A stretch of 64,000 nt of DNA from Gemmatimonadales bacterium (GCA_041390145.1 JAWKQM010000005.1:62001-126000); one strand, 5' to 3'; shown: positions 52,793 to 60,970, counted from the first letter of the stretch. The notes: generated by a model not told the origin, from the letters alone. Made by a program: numbers and translations.

Positions 52793-53913
52793 GCCCCGCG
52801 TGGAGCGCCAGCCTGGAGCGAGTCTGGGAATTGGTAAAGAAGGAATTCCTCCAGCTGTTCCGGGACCCGCGCATGTCCCGGGTGGTCTTCGTGGCGCCGC
52901 TGATACAGCTCCTCGTCTTCGGGTACGCGGTGTCCACCGATATCCGCGATACGACCCTCTTCGTCGTCGACCACGAACAGAGCCAGGCCTCGCGGGACTT
53001 GGTGACCGCCCTCACCTCTTCCGGGCACTTTCGCGTTTCCGGCCGGTCGGATCAGGCGCGTGACGCGGTGCGGGCGCTGGAGTACGGCGACGCCCTGGTC
53101 GCACTGGACATCCCGGTTGGCTTCACCGATGCGCTTCGTGGAGGCCGGCGCGCGCAGGTCCAGATGCTGTTTGATGGCACCAATTCGAACACGGCCACCG
53201 TGGCGATGGGCTACGCCGAGCGGATCGTGCAGGCGTTCGGGGCAGGCCTCAGCGGCGCGCCGCTCGTGCGGGGCGTCGATCTGCGAGAGCGCGCCTGGTT
53301 CAACCCTGACCTCAGCAGCAGGAACTACAACGTGCCGGCCGTCGTCGGCGCCATCATCCTGCTCGTTTGTCTGCTGCTGACCTCTCTGGCGGTCGTGCGT
53401 GAACGGGAGCTGGGCACGCTGGAGCAACTCATGGTGAGCCCGCTCACGCCCGGCGAGCTGATCGCCGGGAAGACCATTCCCTTCGCTATCATCGGCCTGG
53501 TGGACCTCACCATCGTCACGATCGTGGCCATCGTGTGGTTCGGCGTCCCGTTCGAGGGGAGCCTCGTCCCGTTGCTGGCGGCGAGTGTGCTCTACCTGCT
53601 TTCGGGCCTCGGCGTCGGGCTCTTGATTTCGACCGTCTCGGCCACACAGCAGGAAGCGTTCATGGCCAGCTTCCTGGTCTTCATGCCAGCCATTCTGCTG
53701 TCTGGGTTCATGTTCCCGGTGAGTAGCATGCCGGACGTGTTCCAGTGGCTGACGTACCTCAACCCGGTCCGGCACTACTTGATCATCGTACGCGGCGTCT
53801 TCCTGAAGGGTGTCGGGTTCCAGGCGATGTGGCCGGAATTCACGGCGCTGCTGATGCTGGGCGCTGCCCTGCTCGGACTCGCTGCCAGCCGGTTCGAAAA
53901 ACGCACGAGTTGA
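52789..53913 (+). CDS. ABC-2 permease, YbhS/YbhR type (second)
   Basis: A 374-residue paralogue of the preceding permease with the same layout: VWELVKKEFLQLFRDPRMSR, an N-terminal membrane segment, a periplasmic domain, then membrane segments after LSSRNYNVPAVVGAIILL. ERELGTLEQLMVSPLTP is the coupling element and HYLIIVRGVFLKGVG the terminal motif. The two permeases probably form the heterodimeric channel of the exporter. It overlaps the previous gene by 4 bp. Confidence 0.9.
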   Translation: MSPAWSASLERVWELVKKEFLQLFRDPRMSRVVFVAPLIQLLVFGYAVSTDIRDTTLFVVDHEQSQASRDLVTALTSSGHFRVSGRSDQARDAVRALEYGDALVALDIPVGFTDALRGGRRAQVQMLFDGTNSNTATVAMGYAERIVQAFGAGLSGAPLVRGVDLRERAWFNPDLSSRNYNVPAVVGAIILLVCLLLTSLAVVRERELGTLEQLMVSPLTPGELIAGKTIPFAIIGLVDLTIVTIVAIVWFGVPFEGSLVPLLAASVLYLLSGLGVGLLISTVSATQQEAFMASFLVFMPAILLSGFMFPVSSMPDVFQWLTYLNPVRHYLIIVRGVFLKGVGFQAMWPEFTALLMLGAALLGLAASRFEKRTS

Positions 53914-53969
53914 TGGCAACGACACCGGGGCCGCCCAGGTGTGGCCCCACCACAATCACGGAGGGTCAC

Positions 53970-54404
53970 ATGCGCGAAGGAAAGCGGAACATCGTCGCGG
54001 GCTTGACGATTCTGGCGGGATTCATGTTCTACGGCTTCGTGCTCATCTACCTGCGGGACTTCGCCCCCGACAAGGAGGCGTGGATTGCTTCCTACGGAGC
54101 GGGGAAGCACTTTGAGTCCCGCCTGGCGCACGCGCACGGCAATCTGTTTGCCCTGCTGAATGTCGTCTTCGGGTTCCTCCTTCTCCGGCTCCCGCTGACT
54201 GGGCCGCAGGCACGCTGGATCTCATGGTTGGTGCTGGTTGGGCTCCTCATGCCAATCGGGATTCTGGCGGAGGTGCTGCTCGGCGTGCCGCCGATCCTCG
54301 TCCTCGTCGGAGGCCTTTCGATGCTCGTCGGCACGGCATGGCTGGGGGTCGCGGTGGCCCGGCTTCCGCACCCGGCACATTCTGATGCGGGCATGCGCCC
54401 ATGA
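53970..54404 (+). CDS. Four-helix integral membrane protein, unknown
   Basis: A 144-residue membrane protein with four hydrophobic segments (about residues 8-28, 54-72, 80-100 and 103-123). AHAHGNLFALLNVVFGF in the second segment carries two histidines that could bind metal or heme. ATG 53970 follows GGAGGGTCAC; ATG 53913 is an alternative without a clear ribosome binding site. It is 56 bp after the permease gene and overlaps the next gene by 4 bp. Family not recognised. Confidence 0.7.
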   Translation: MREGKRNIVAGLTILAGFMFYGFVLIYLRDFAPDKEAWIASYGAGKHFESRLAHAHGNLFALLNVVFGFLLLRLPLTGPQARWISWLVLVGLLMPIGILAEVLLGVPPILVLVGGLSMLVGTAWLGVAVARLPHPAHSDAGMRP

Positions 54405-54820
54405 CCAGGACTCCTGCCACGCGGATCATGCAACGCGCTGTCGCGACGGTCGCCCTGCTGTTCGGCCTCATGACCGTCATTGCGGGGGGGCGTATCGCCG
54501 TTGGCCTGGCCGATCCGGGATACGTGGTGTTCCGCCCGTTGCTGCTGTACAACACGGCCATGGGTTTTGCCTACTTGGCAGCGGGGGTGCTGCTGTGGCG
54601 CAACCTCCGCCAGGGGCGCGTGGCTGCCGGCGTGATTGTAGTCCTGAACGTGATGGTGCTGGCGGGTATCATCGCGATCTTCGCAGGCGGTGGCGCGGTC
54701 GCGCCGGACAGCCTGCGGGCCATGTCGCTTCGGACCGTCGTTTGGTTGGCGCTCTTTGCCGCGGCGACATACCTGCATCGGCTCCGGAGCAACCGCCCGG
54801 CCGCCGCCCTCGAGGGATGA
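54401..54820 (+). CDS. Small multi-span membrane protein, unknown
   Basis: A 139-residue protein with four predicted membrane segments: AVATVALLFGLMTVIAGG, LLYNTAMGFAYLAAGVLL, VAAGVIVVLNVMVLAGIIAI and LRTVVWLALFAAATYL. It overlaps the preceding membrane-protein gene by 4 bp, so the pair may work together. No catalytic motifs or known family seen. Confidence 0.68.
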   Translation: MTRTPATRIMQRAVATVALLFGLMTVIAGGRIAVGLADPGYVVFRPLLLYNTAMGFAYLAAGVLLWRNLRQGRVAAGVIVVLNVMVLAGIIAIFAGGGAVAPDSLRAMSLRTVVWLALFAAATYLHRLRSNRPAAALEG

Positions 54821-54826
54821 CCAACA

Positions 54827-55690
54827 ATGGCGCCGATGGTGTCGCGGTGGGCGGCAACGGTGGTGGCGCTTGCGCTGTCGTTGTTCGGTGGTGGCGGGGC
54901 CTCGGCGCAAGTGGGGCTCCCGGCTGGCGACCTCTTCCAACCGCTAATGGCCAGTCCGAGGCAGCCGCGGTTTTCGGCGAGCTACCTCTGGGCCTCCTCC
55001 CCATTGCGGGATACCCGGGTCGGCGCCACGGCGTTCGGCGCGGACATCGGCATTGTGCGCTGGGGCGGCGCGGCCGACGGGCCAGGCGTGCAGATCGGCC
55101 TGGCTGGTGGCGTGTTCGCTCAATTCGACATGGAGTCTCCGTCCACCGATCTCATGAACGCCGACTACATCATCGGCATCCCGGTCTCCTTCCGGACGCA
55201 CAGGTTCACAGGTCGCGTGCAATTCTATCATCAGAGCTCCCACTTGGGAGACGAGTACCTGATTCGGTACCAGCCCGATCGCATCAACCTCAGCTTCGAG
55301 GCGATCGAGCTCCTGTTCTCGGGCAACTTTGGTCCGTGGCGAGTCTACGGCGGAGGCGAGTACCTCGTGCACCGTGAGCCGGACACACTGCGGCCGGGGG
55401 TGTTGATCGCAGGCCTCGAGTACCGGGCCGTGCATCCCGTCCTGCGTGCCGGGGACGTTGGCGCGGCCCGCTTCGTGTTGGCGGTGGACGCCCGGTTCTG
55501 GGAGCAGCACGCCTGGGTTCCGGGGGTGAGCGGGAAGGCTGGCCTGGAGTTTTCGCCGCATGGTGCCAGCGAGGACAGTGGGCGGCACTGGAGCATCCTG
55601 GTCGAAGGGTACAGTGGGCCGTCACCCTACGGTCAATTCTACGACGAAGATATCGCATCCCTCGGACTGGGGTTGTATTTCTGGTTGTGA
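54827..55690 (+). CDS. DUF1207-family outer-membrane protein
   Basis: A 287-residue exported protein. The signal peptide spans about residues 1-28 and ends SAQVGLP. FQPLMASPRQPRFSASYLW, GVFAQFDMESPSTDLMNADY, VQFYHQSSHLGDEYLIRY and WRVYGGGEYLVHREPD are the conserved DUF1207 stretches, and the chain ends in a beta-strand closing LGLGLYFWL, as barrel proteins do. No function is established for the family. It starts 6 bp after the membrane-protein pair. Confidence 0.82.
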   Translation: MAPMVSRWAATVVALALSLFGGGGASAQVGLPAGDLFQPLMASPRQPRFSASYLWASSPLRDTRVGATAFGADIGIVRWGGAADGPGVQIGLAGGVFAQFDMESPSTDLMNADYIIGIPVSFRTHRFTGRVQFYHQSSHLGDEYLIRYQPDRINLSFEAIELLFSGNFGPWRVYGGGEYLVHREPDTLRPGVLIAGLEYRAVHPVLRAGDVGAARFVLAVDARFWEQHAWVPGVSGKAGLEFSPHGASEDSGRHWSILVEGYSGPSPYGQFYDEDIASLGLGLYFWL

Positions 55691-55709
55691 ACTGTTTGGA
55701 GGTGTATGT

Positions 55710-56345
55710 ATGGACAACGCCGTCGGGCTCGTGCAGGCGTACCTGCACGTCAACGGCTTCTTCACGGTCACCGAGTACCCGGTGCTCGAAGCGCTCGAGG
55801 GTGGGGGCGTTCAGAGTGCCACCGATATTGACATCATCGCCCTCCGACTCCCCCGTGCCGGAGGGCTGGTCACCATCGGATCGGGCCGTGGTGCCGACTT
55901 TCGACCAGACCCGGCCCTGGGCGTAGCGACGGACCGAGGCCACCTGCTCATCGGAGAGGTCAAGGAAGGAGCGCCCACCCTGAATCGGGGAGCGACCAAT
56001 CCGAAAGTCCTGAGGGCAGTTCTCTCGCGCTTCGCGTGCTGTTCCACCGATGCCGTGGCGAGCGCCGTTGACAGATTGCTTCAGAACGGGGAAGCAACGG
56101 TCGACTCGGGTATCGGGCTCGACGTCAGGTTGATCGCCTTCGGGACCGGCCGGCCCACTGGGCGTAGCCGGTCCCGTGTGGTGCAGCTGGATCACGTGGT
56201 CGAATTCCTGCATGAACACCTGAACCGTCATTGGGACCTGCTGCGCCACGCACAGATCAAGGATCAGACCTTCGGCTTCCTGGTCATGCTGGAGAAGGCC
56301 CGGCGACGAGGTCGGAAGCGATCGACGAACATCGCCGGAAAATAA
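55710..56345 (+). CDS. Possible PD-(D/E)XK-fold protein
   Basis: A 211-residue soluble protein. The N-terminal helix VGLVQAYLHVNGFFTVTEYP, then ATDIDIIALRLP near residue 38 and HLLIGEVKEGAPTLN near residue 83, follow the restriction-endonuclease-like order of helix, Asp strand and ExK strand. Catalytic activity is an inference from these few residues. LNRGATNPKVLRAVLSRFAC follows. ATG 55710 has GGAGG upstream. It follows the DUF1207 gene by 19 bp. It could instead be a non-catalytic member of the fold. Confidence 0.6.
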   Translation: MDNAVGLVQAYLHVNGFFTVTEYPVLEALEGGGVQSATDIDIIALRLPRAGGLVTIGSGRGADFRPDPALGVATDRGHLLIGEVKEGAPTLNRGATNPKVLRAVLSRFACCSTDAVASAVDRLLQNGEATVDSGIGLDVRLIAFGTGRPTGRSRSRVVQLDHVVEFLHEHLNRHWDLLRHAQIKDQTFGFLVMLEKARRRGRKRSTNIAGK

Positions 56346-56372
56346 ACCCCTCACAACGCCCCAGGAGATTGT

Positions 56373-56831
56373 ATGCGCACTGCCATGATCGTCCTTGCCC
56401 TCTGGACCGCGGCCAATACCGTGTGGACCGTCCGCGCCGTCACCCGCGCACCGGAGACCGCGACCGTCACCACTGAGTCCGCCGACGGCCGGACTGCGGT
56501 CCCACTCCCGATCGAGGCCCGGGACGCCGTGCTTGCCGAGATGCGTCTCATGCTGAGCTCGGTGCAGGGGGTCCTGGCCGGCGCGGCGCAGTCCGATACG
56601 GCAGCCATCCAGCGGGCCGCCGCCGCGTCCGGGCTGGTGATGGCCGCCGATCCGACACTCGAGAAGATCCTCCCCGGCGGCTTCCTCCAATACGGCATGG
56701 CGACGCACCGCGCCTTCGACTCCCTGGCCGCGAATGCCTCCGCAGGGCCCGCCGCGGCGATTCAAAGCCTGGCGGCGATCACGGGGACCTGTGTAACCTG
56801 TCACGCCGCCTATCGGCTGGAATTGAAATAG
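56373..56831 (+). CDS. c-type cytochrome, class II (c'-like)
   Basis: A 152-residue exported protein with an N-terminal hydrophobic signal/anchor (TAMIVLALWTAANTVWTV) and a single heme-attachment motif CVTCH near residue 140, close to the C-terminus, as in the four-helix cytochromes c' and c556. A Met in GGFLQYGMATHRAFD could serve as distal ligand, but that is a guess. It lies 27 bp after the previous gene and is the last gene before the right inverted repeat. Confidence 0.75.
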   Translation: MRTAMIVLALWTAANTVWTVRAVTRAPETATVTTESADGRTAVPLPIEARDAVLAEMRLMLSSVQGVLAGAAQSDTAAIQRAAAASGLVMAADPTLEKILPGGFLQYGMATHRAFDSLAANASAGPAAAIQSLAAITGTCVTCHAAYRLELK

Positions 56832-57151
56832 CGCCGGGGGACCCGGGAACAGTGTGACCGAGGGCGGCGATGCGCCGCATCAGCTTCTCGGCCCGCTCGG
56901 TGGTGGGGTGATTACATTTTCCTGACGCTCACACTCACCCACGTCACCAAGCGCTTCCCGGGCGGCGTCACCTGCCGACAACTACTCGTCGTACATGTTG
57001 AGGTGGCGGTCGGCGGAAGCATCTTTCAGTCGAGGTTCGTCAGCTCGCGGAACGGCTCCTCGCTCTGGTGGGCCAGGGTGGCCTTCGCAGGCCGCCAGTA
57101 CGCCGGCGGCGGCGGCGGCGGTCACGGAGCAGGCCAAAGGATAACTTCTGG
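56832..57151. other. Gene-remnant region inside the right inverted repeat
   Basis: No intact gene. On the minus strand, codons with GC-biased third positions read CNHPTTERAEKLMRRIAALG at about 56918-56860, and AYWRPAKATLAHQSEEPFRE near 57100-57040 ending in TGA at 57026-57028. These look like ends of decayed genes, perhaps a transposase, but I cannot name a family. (CGG)n runs occur at 57102-57120. Confidence 0.3.
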
Positions 57152-57170
57152 GTCCGTTTGACGGACTTTT
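57152..57170 (+). terminator. Short hairpin-T terminator candidate
   Basis: GTCCGT (57152-57157) and ACGGAC (57161-57166) form a 6-bp stem with loop TTG, followed by TTTTT. It could end transcripts coming from the efflux/cytochrome side. It overlaps the innermost AAAAGTCC-type unit of the right inverted repeat. Confidence 0.45.
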
Positions 57171-57338
57171 TCTCCGGACTTTTGTGCAAGGGTGGCTGGA
57201 CTTTTCCACTGGACTTTTGCGGGGTATTTGACGGGGCTTTTGAGGGTAGCAAGCTAGCCAAGTAGGGGTACAGGGAGCTGTCAGCCACCCGCTTTAGTGC
57301 CTTCCAGCTACCAGCGCGCCCTCGTCTGCTGCATGCGC
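57161..57338 (-). repeat. Right arm of long imperfect inverted repeat with AAAAGTCC array
   Basis: This is the partner of 45975-46152 in reverse orientation. Plus-strand units are CTGGACTTTT at 57209-57218 and 57196-57205, CCGGACTTTT at 57174-57183 and ACGGACTTTT at 57161-57170, again offset by 13, 22 and 13 bp. Similarity extends outward to about 57338, close to the stop of the adjacent minus-strand gene. The matching unit number, order and spacing at both ends argue for conserved recognition sites. Confidence 0.85.
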
Positions 57339-57366
57339 TGGGAGGGCGGGCGCCAGGCAAGATTGG

Positions 57367-58071
57367 CTAAGATTGAGGAGCCGCCTCACCGTTGAGATGC
57401 GAGAAGAGCGCCGGCTCCACTTCCACAAGAATGTGGAGGGCTTGTACTCGACGCTCGAGTTCCCAGCGATAGGCCGGGAGTTTCGCAGGATCGAACTCTC
57501 CACCGATTCCAAGCATGCCAGTTTGCGACAACAGAAGGTTCGCGCTTACCGTGAAGAACGAGGCATGGCTATGAGGGTCGTAGAATGAAGCAAGCTCCAT
57601 GAATGCCCTCCAGCGATCTCCATCGATACTTAGAAGCTTGCGATTGCGCTGCCTGTTCACAAGTTCAAGCGCGGTATGGTATGGAAACGTCTTGTGATTC
57701 CTGCACAATCTGTCATACGCGTCAATCCCAGGGTGCGAAAATAGCAGACAAAGCGCAGTCGCCTCTGTAAAGTGACGCATTAGATGACCCGCGGCTGCTA
57801 GGTACCCCGCTAGCAGAAGTTGTGATGAACTCAGGACACAGTTCAACGCCGTATAGTAGAACGCTACGATTGTGGCTCGTCGACGATCCGGCGCGACTTT
57901 CTGGTCCAGACGTCGATACGCTTGGAATCCCGCCAGCAGTGCTTGGACGAGAGCCTCAATCTCAGTTGGAAACGTATTGCAGAATCGAAGGCGGGTTGCA
58001 GCGCCATCGTCGAGGAGGAGCGCCCGAAGCTCCTCCGCATTGGGATCGTCTGGAAGTGGTGAGATTGACAT
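57367..58071 (-). CDS. Hypothetical protein, 234 residues
   Basis: I do not recognise this protein. ATG 58071 begins MSISPLPDDPNAEELRALL. A mostly helical body follows with IVAFYYTALNCVLSSSQLLLAGYLAAAG, MRHFTEATALCLLF, and HASFFTVSANLLLSQTG. Hydrophobic stretches are broken by charged residues, so a soluble helical bundle is more likely than a membrane protein. Its stop lies about 30 bp from the right inverted repeat. Its codon usage is less GC-biased than the core genes. Confidence 0.6.
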   Translation of the reverse strand: MSISPLPDDPNAEELRALLLDDGAATRLRFCNTFPTEIEALVQALLAGFQAYRRLDQKVAPDRRRATIVAFYYTALNCVLSSSQLLLAGYLAAAGHLMRHFTEATALCLLFSHPGIDAYDRLCRNHKTFPYHTALELVNRQRNRKLLSIDGDRWRAFMELASFYDPHSHASFFTVSANLLLSQTGMLGIGGEFDPAKLPAYRWELERRVQALHILVEVEPALFSHLNGEAAPQS

Positions 58072-58085
58072 AGCGCTCGGCGACG

Positions 58086-58718
58086 TCAGCACCCGTCCCC
58101 GCACGCCGACCGTCCGCGGAGGCCCTCGATTCCTTCCCAAGTGACTAGAGGGACCATGACCAGGGCCGCCGCAGGGTCCGCCCACCACCAGCCCACCAAC
58201 ACGTTAAGCAGGAGCCCACACAGAAGGATCACGGAGAGATAGACGCAGATTAGCGTCTGCTTTGCTTCAGCCGCCAGCGCCCCACTCTGCAATTGAACGG
58301 CAATAGTCCGCTTTGCGAATGAAAGGTACGGCATGATGATCAGAGACAGCACCGCGAGCAGAACACCAAACCACGATCGGTCCGGGGCGGTCCGACTTGC
58401 CAGCGCTCGAAGGGACTCGACACTCACATAGGCTGCGAGTGCTAGGAAGGACACGCCGATCAGTCGCAGGGCAACCCCTTCTACCCGCTCACGGCGAATT
58501 GGGTCCGCGTCGGCTTGTAGCCGCCAGAGGGCTGTTGCTCCCGCGCTCACTTCTATCATGCTGTCGATGCCGAACCCCACCAGCGCGATGCTGCCAGCGA
58601 CCACACCTGCCCCGATCGCAAAGATCCCTTCAAGGCTGTTGTACGCGATGGTGGCGTAGTTGAGCTGTCGACTCCGCCGAACAAGTGCGGGGCGGTCGAG
58701 GGGTAGCAGTGCGCTCAT
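58086..58718 (-). CDS. Cation-efflux (CDF-like) transporter
   Basis: A 210-residue membrane protein with about six segments. SIALVGFGIDSMIEVSAGAT near residue 45 matches the CDF metal-site helix (Asp in GFGIDS), and LQSGALAAEAKQTLICVYLS with WWWADPAAALVM provides the second half. A Cys pair lies at the C-terminal end (ACGDGC). Similar short transporters accompany metal-resistance genes on mobile DNA. No other metal genes are visible here. ATG 58718 has AGAGG upstream. Confidence 0.78.
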   Translation of the reverse strand: MSALLPLDRPALVRRSRQLNYATIAYNSLEGIFAIGAGVVAGSIALVGFGIDSMIEVSAGATALWRLQADADPIRRERVEGVALRLIGVSFLALAAYVSVESLRALASRTAPDRSWFGVLLAVLSLIIMPYLSFAKRTIAVQLQSGALAAEAKQTLICVYLSVILLCGLLLNVLVGWWWADPAAALVMVPLVTWEGIEGLRGRSACGDGC

Positions 58719-58881
58719 TCTTAACACCTCTGAACAACTGGCGACTGCATAACGAATGGCGCATCAGCTGCGAGGGCGCTCGCGGCTGACGCCGGCGCGT
58801 CCAGCGACCGACACTCTAGGCACTCCTGTCCCAAAGCCCGAACCGCCGAATTCGTCGATACGCGTACCAGGGTAGGACGGT

Positions 58882-59235
58882 TCACTGATTTGCCCGCTTG
58901 GCCAGTCGCTCTTCCCCGCGACTCATGAGATACCACCACTCCGTACCATCGGCTCGCTCGAGTCGGCGCGCACCCACTTCATGAAGCAGTTGGCGAATCG
59001 ATTCGTCAGTATACCCGCCGATAGGCCGCTTCAGCGCCGCGTATGAACGATCCGTAAAACTCTCGTGGCTGAGCATGTCGAGGAGCAGGCCCTTGACTAC
59101 CTCCCGACTCTGATGCCGGAGGAGGAACATCTCTTTGGTGTGGGCGAACTGCCGCATCTGCAGGGCGTAACTGAAGAGGCCGGTGAGCGCTCCACCAACC
59201 ACAACGCCAATGATCGCCCATTCAGCATCCGACAC
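58882..59235 (-). CDS. Membrane-anchored small protein, unknown
   Basis: A 117-residue protein with one N-terminal membrane segment (WAIIGVVVGGALTGLFSYAL), a helical linker and a C-terminal small domain IGGYTDESIRQLLHEVGARR with WWYLMSRGEERL, possibly a winged-helix-like module. GTG 59235 is preceded by a strong AAGGAGG site. The frame is open further upstream to 59382 but without such a site. The 58719-58881 gap contains only an imperfect palindrome near 58763-58800. Confidence 0.55.
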   Translation of the reverse strand: MSDAEWAIIGVVVGGALTGLFSYALQMRQFAHTKEMFLLRHQSREVVKGLLLDMLSHESFTDRSYAALKRPIGGYTDESIRQLLHEVGARRLERADGTEWWYLMSRGEERLAKRANQ

Positions 59236-59336
59236 TTGTTCCTCCTTGTCTGCCGCCCAGCAAAAAGGCACTTCTGCGCCGGGGGCGCTCGTGCTGGCGC
59301 CCATAACAATTAATCGTTGCGGAGACTGCACCCACG

Positions 59337-59969
59337 TTAGACCTTGACGGACGGGTCTGTGATCGTCCCGCAACGCATGCACAAGAACGATCGCCGCCAG
59401 CCTTCCAAACCTCTCGAATACTCAACTCGCTCCCGCTGATAGGCTGCCTCATTGATGGCTTGGTATGGAGCTTGAAGGAAATACCCCACTACGAATACTC
59501 CGACACCAATTACGGTTCCAATAAGCAAAGTTGTCGCGAGGATGGTAAAGAGCGTGGCCGCCAGGCAGACGAATACCCACCCAAATCTTATCGGCTCCGA
59601 GGGCTCGGTCGGTGGTGCGGAAAGTGCTGACAGCTGAGATTGTTGGGAACTGGAAGTTACCGCCCCAGCCGCGCCAATGGCCGACTTTCCGCTCCCGCCC
59701 CCGACACCCACAAATCCTGTAACGCTGCTAGATACCGACTTTCCATCGGCGTGGACGAGGGGCAGGAGCTTCACGTCCGCACTTCCACAATTGGCGCAAT
59801 GTCCGAGGTTGTGGAACTCACCTGCGCCGCCCGAAAGTGGGGCAAGGGGCTGCACAGTGGCGGATGTGTCCTCGATAGACGGGACTCTCATCGGGCGACC
59901 GCAGTGAATGCAGGCGGGAGCCGTGCCAGAGACATTCTTTCCGCAATCCGGGCAAATGACTAGAGCCAC
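59337..59969 (-). CDS. Zinc-ribbon membrane protein, unknown
   Basis: A 210-residue protein. An N-terminal zinc ribbon has CPDC and CIHC pairs (near residues 6-9 and 20-23). A second part has CANC and, at the far C-terminus, CMRC, probably a second split ribbon. A Gly/Ser-rich linker and two membrane segments (WVFVCLAATLFTILATTLLI and GVGVFVVGYFL) lie between. GTG 59969 begins just before the ribbon; ATG 60005 is an alternative. Double zinc-ribbon membrane proteins of this type often appear in accessory DNA. No function known. Confidence 0.6.
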   Translation of the reverse strand: MALVICPDCGKNVSGTAPACIHCGRPMRVPSIEDTSATVQPLAPLSGGAGEFHNLGHCANCGSADVKLLPLVHADGKSVSSSVTGFVGVGGGSGKSAIGAAGAVTSSSQQSQLSALSAPPTEPSEPIRFGWVFVCLAATLFTILATTLLIGTVIGVGVFVVGYFLQAPYQAINEAAYQRERVEYSRGLEGWRRSFLCMRCGTITDPSVKV

Positions 59970-60502
59970 TCGACGCCCCCCGCGTGCTTGTGGGACCTCA
60001 CGCACGATGATCCAGTTTGTGAATCTTCTTTAATCGTGTCCTGCGGTGTCGGCCGATAGACCGTTCCCAGTGGTAGCGCCTGGCCCTTGTTCCAACCTGA
60101 GCATACCCCGTCAATCTTACGTCAATCACTCGCAATGCAAGCCGGAAGCTTGCTGGCCAGCCCGATATCTGATGTCGGAATTCCATGGGGGGGGGATACG
60201 CTCCAGACCTAGACCGGCTTCGTCCTCAGGCGGCGGCGTAGGTGTTACAGAGCAGGCGAGTGAACAAGAAATCGGTCTCTATCTCTATACCCCCGACACA
60301 TTTGAGGGGTATAGAGATATCTCGCTCAGAGTGTCAGTTTCGTTGCCCCGGCCCTCGCCAAAAAGAAGCGACCGAAGCACCATGCTGCGATGCTCCGGCC
60401 GAGCCTTCTGCTCCCAAAACAGACCGCACTAAAGCTGCGACTCCGACTTGACGATTTGTGTTCGTATGCGTAACGCGACCCGACAGCCTGTTAGGTCGGC
60501 GC
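59970..60502. other. Long intergenic region with a perfect hairpin
   Basis: No convincing gene; a 128-codon plus-strand frame is mixed in composition and lacks a ribosome binding site. The main feature is TATCTCTATACCCC (60280-60293) paired with GGGGTATAGAGATA (60306-60319), a perfect 14-bp stem with a 12-nt loop and no T-tract. It may be a regulator site, a recombination site or part of a small RNA. Confidence 0.6.
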
Positions 60503-60970
60503 TTACCTGCAAGCTACCTGAAACTTGACCCAATTTGTGTCGGGGCCACTAACCAGTACGACCCTGGGATTCTCACCTTGAACCACACAGTCGGCGGGGA
60601 TGCTTTTGAGTTGGATTGTGTGGGGGCCGTGCGGCACACCGAAGAAGCTCGTGTACTGTCCGACCGCCAAAGGAGCCCCTGTTGTTCCGCTGTCGGCGTC
60701 CACGTAGTACAGATGTAGGGAATCGATGGGCCCGGTCGTAAGCTCCGTGAAGACTAAGACCCCGTCATCGTCACCCGCCGCCATAGAAGGCAATGACATC
60801 GGCTTCGAGGTTGAGTCCAAGTGCTGACCCCACGGCACATAGACCCCTTCAGCGGGCGCGGTTGCCACTGCGGGCTTGCCGGTTTCCATCTTCGGCGCGT
60901 CCTCAGCTCTCATGCATCCGAGCCCGAGCCCGCAGGCGAGGGTCAGGCCGATGCAATACTTGGCATTCAT
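60503..60970 (-). CDS. Small lipoprotein, unknown
   Basis: A 155-residue exported protein. The signal peptide MNAKYCIGLTLACGLGLGCM has a lipobox LGLGC (Cys near residue 19). The mature part after a low-complexity linker is beta-rich (VLVFTELTTGPIDSLHLYYVD, FGVPHGPHTIQLKSIPADC), like a small immunoglobulin-like or PEGA-type fold. GGGAGGTTGAG supplies the ribosome binding site. No family recognised. Confidence 0.65.
   Translation of the reverse strand: MNAKYCIGLTLACGLGLGCMRAEDAPKMETGKPAVATAPAEGVYVPWGQHLDSTSKPMSLPSMAAGDDDGVLVFTELTTGPIDSLHLYYVDADSGTTGAPLAVGQYTSFFGVPHGPHTIQLKSIPADCVVQGENPRVVLVSGPDTNWVKFQVACR

Noticed and set aside
46153..57151. Complete Tn7-like transposon
   Set aside because: The multi-site ends fit, but no TnsA, TnsB, TnsC or other transposase gene is present between the arms.
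60046..60432. 128-codon plus-strand ORF
   Set aside because: No ribosome binding site, a mixed composition, and it contains the perfect hairpin; probably not a gene.
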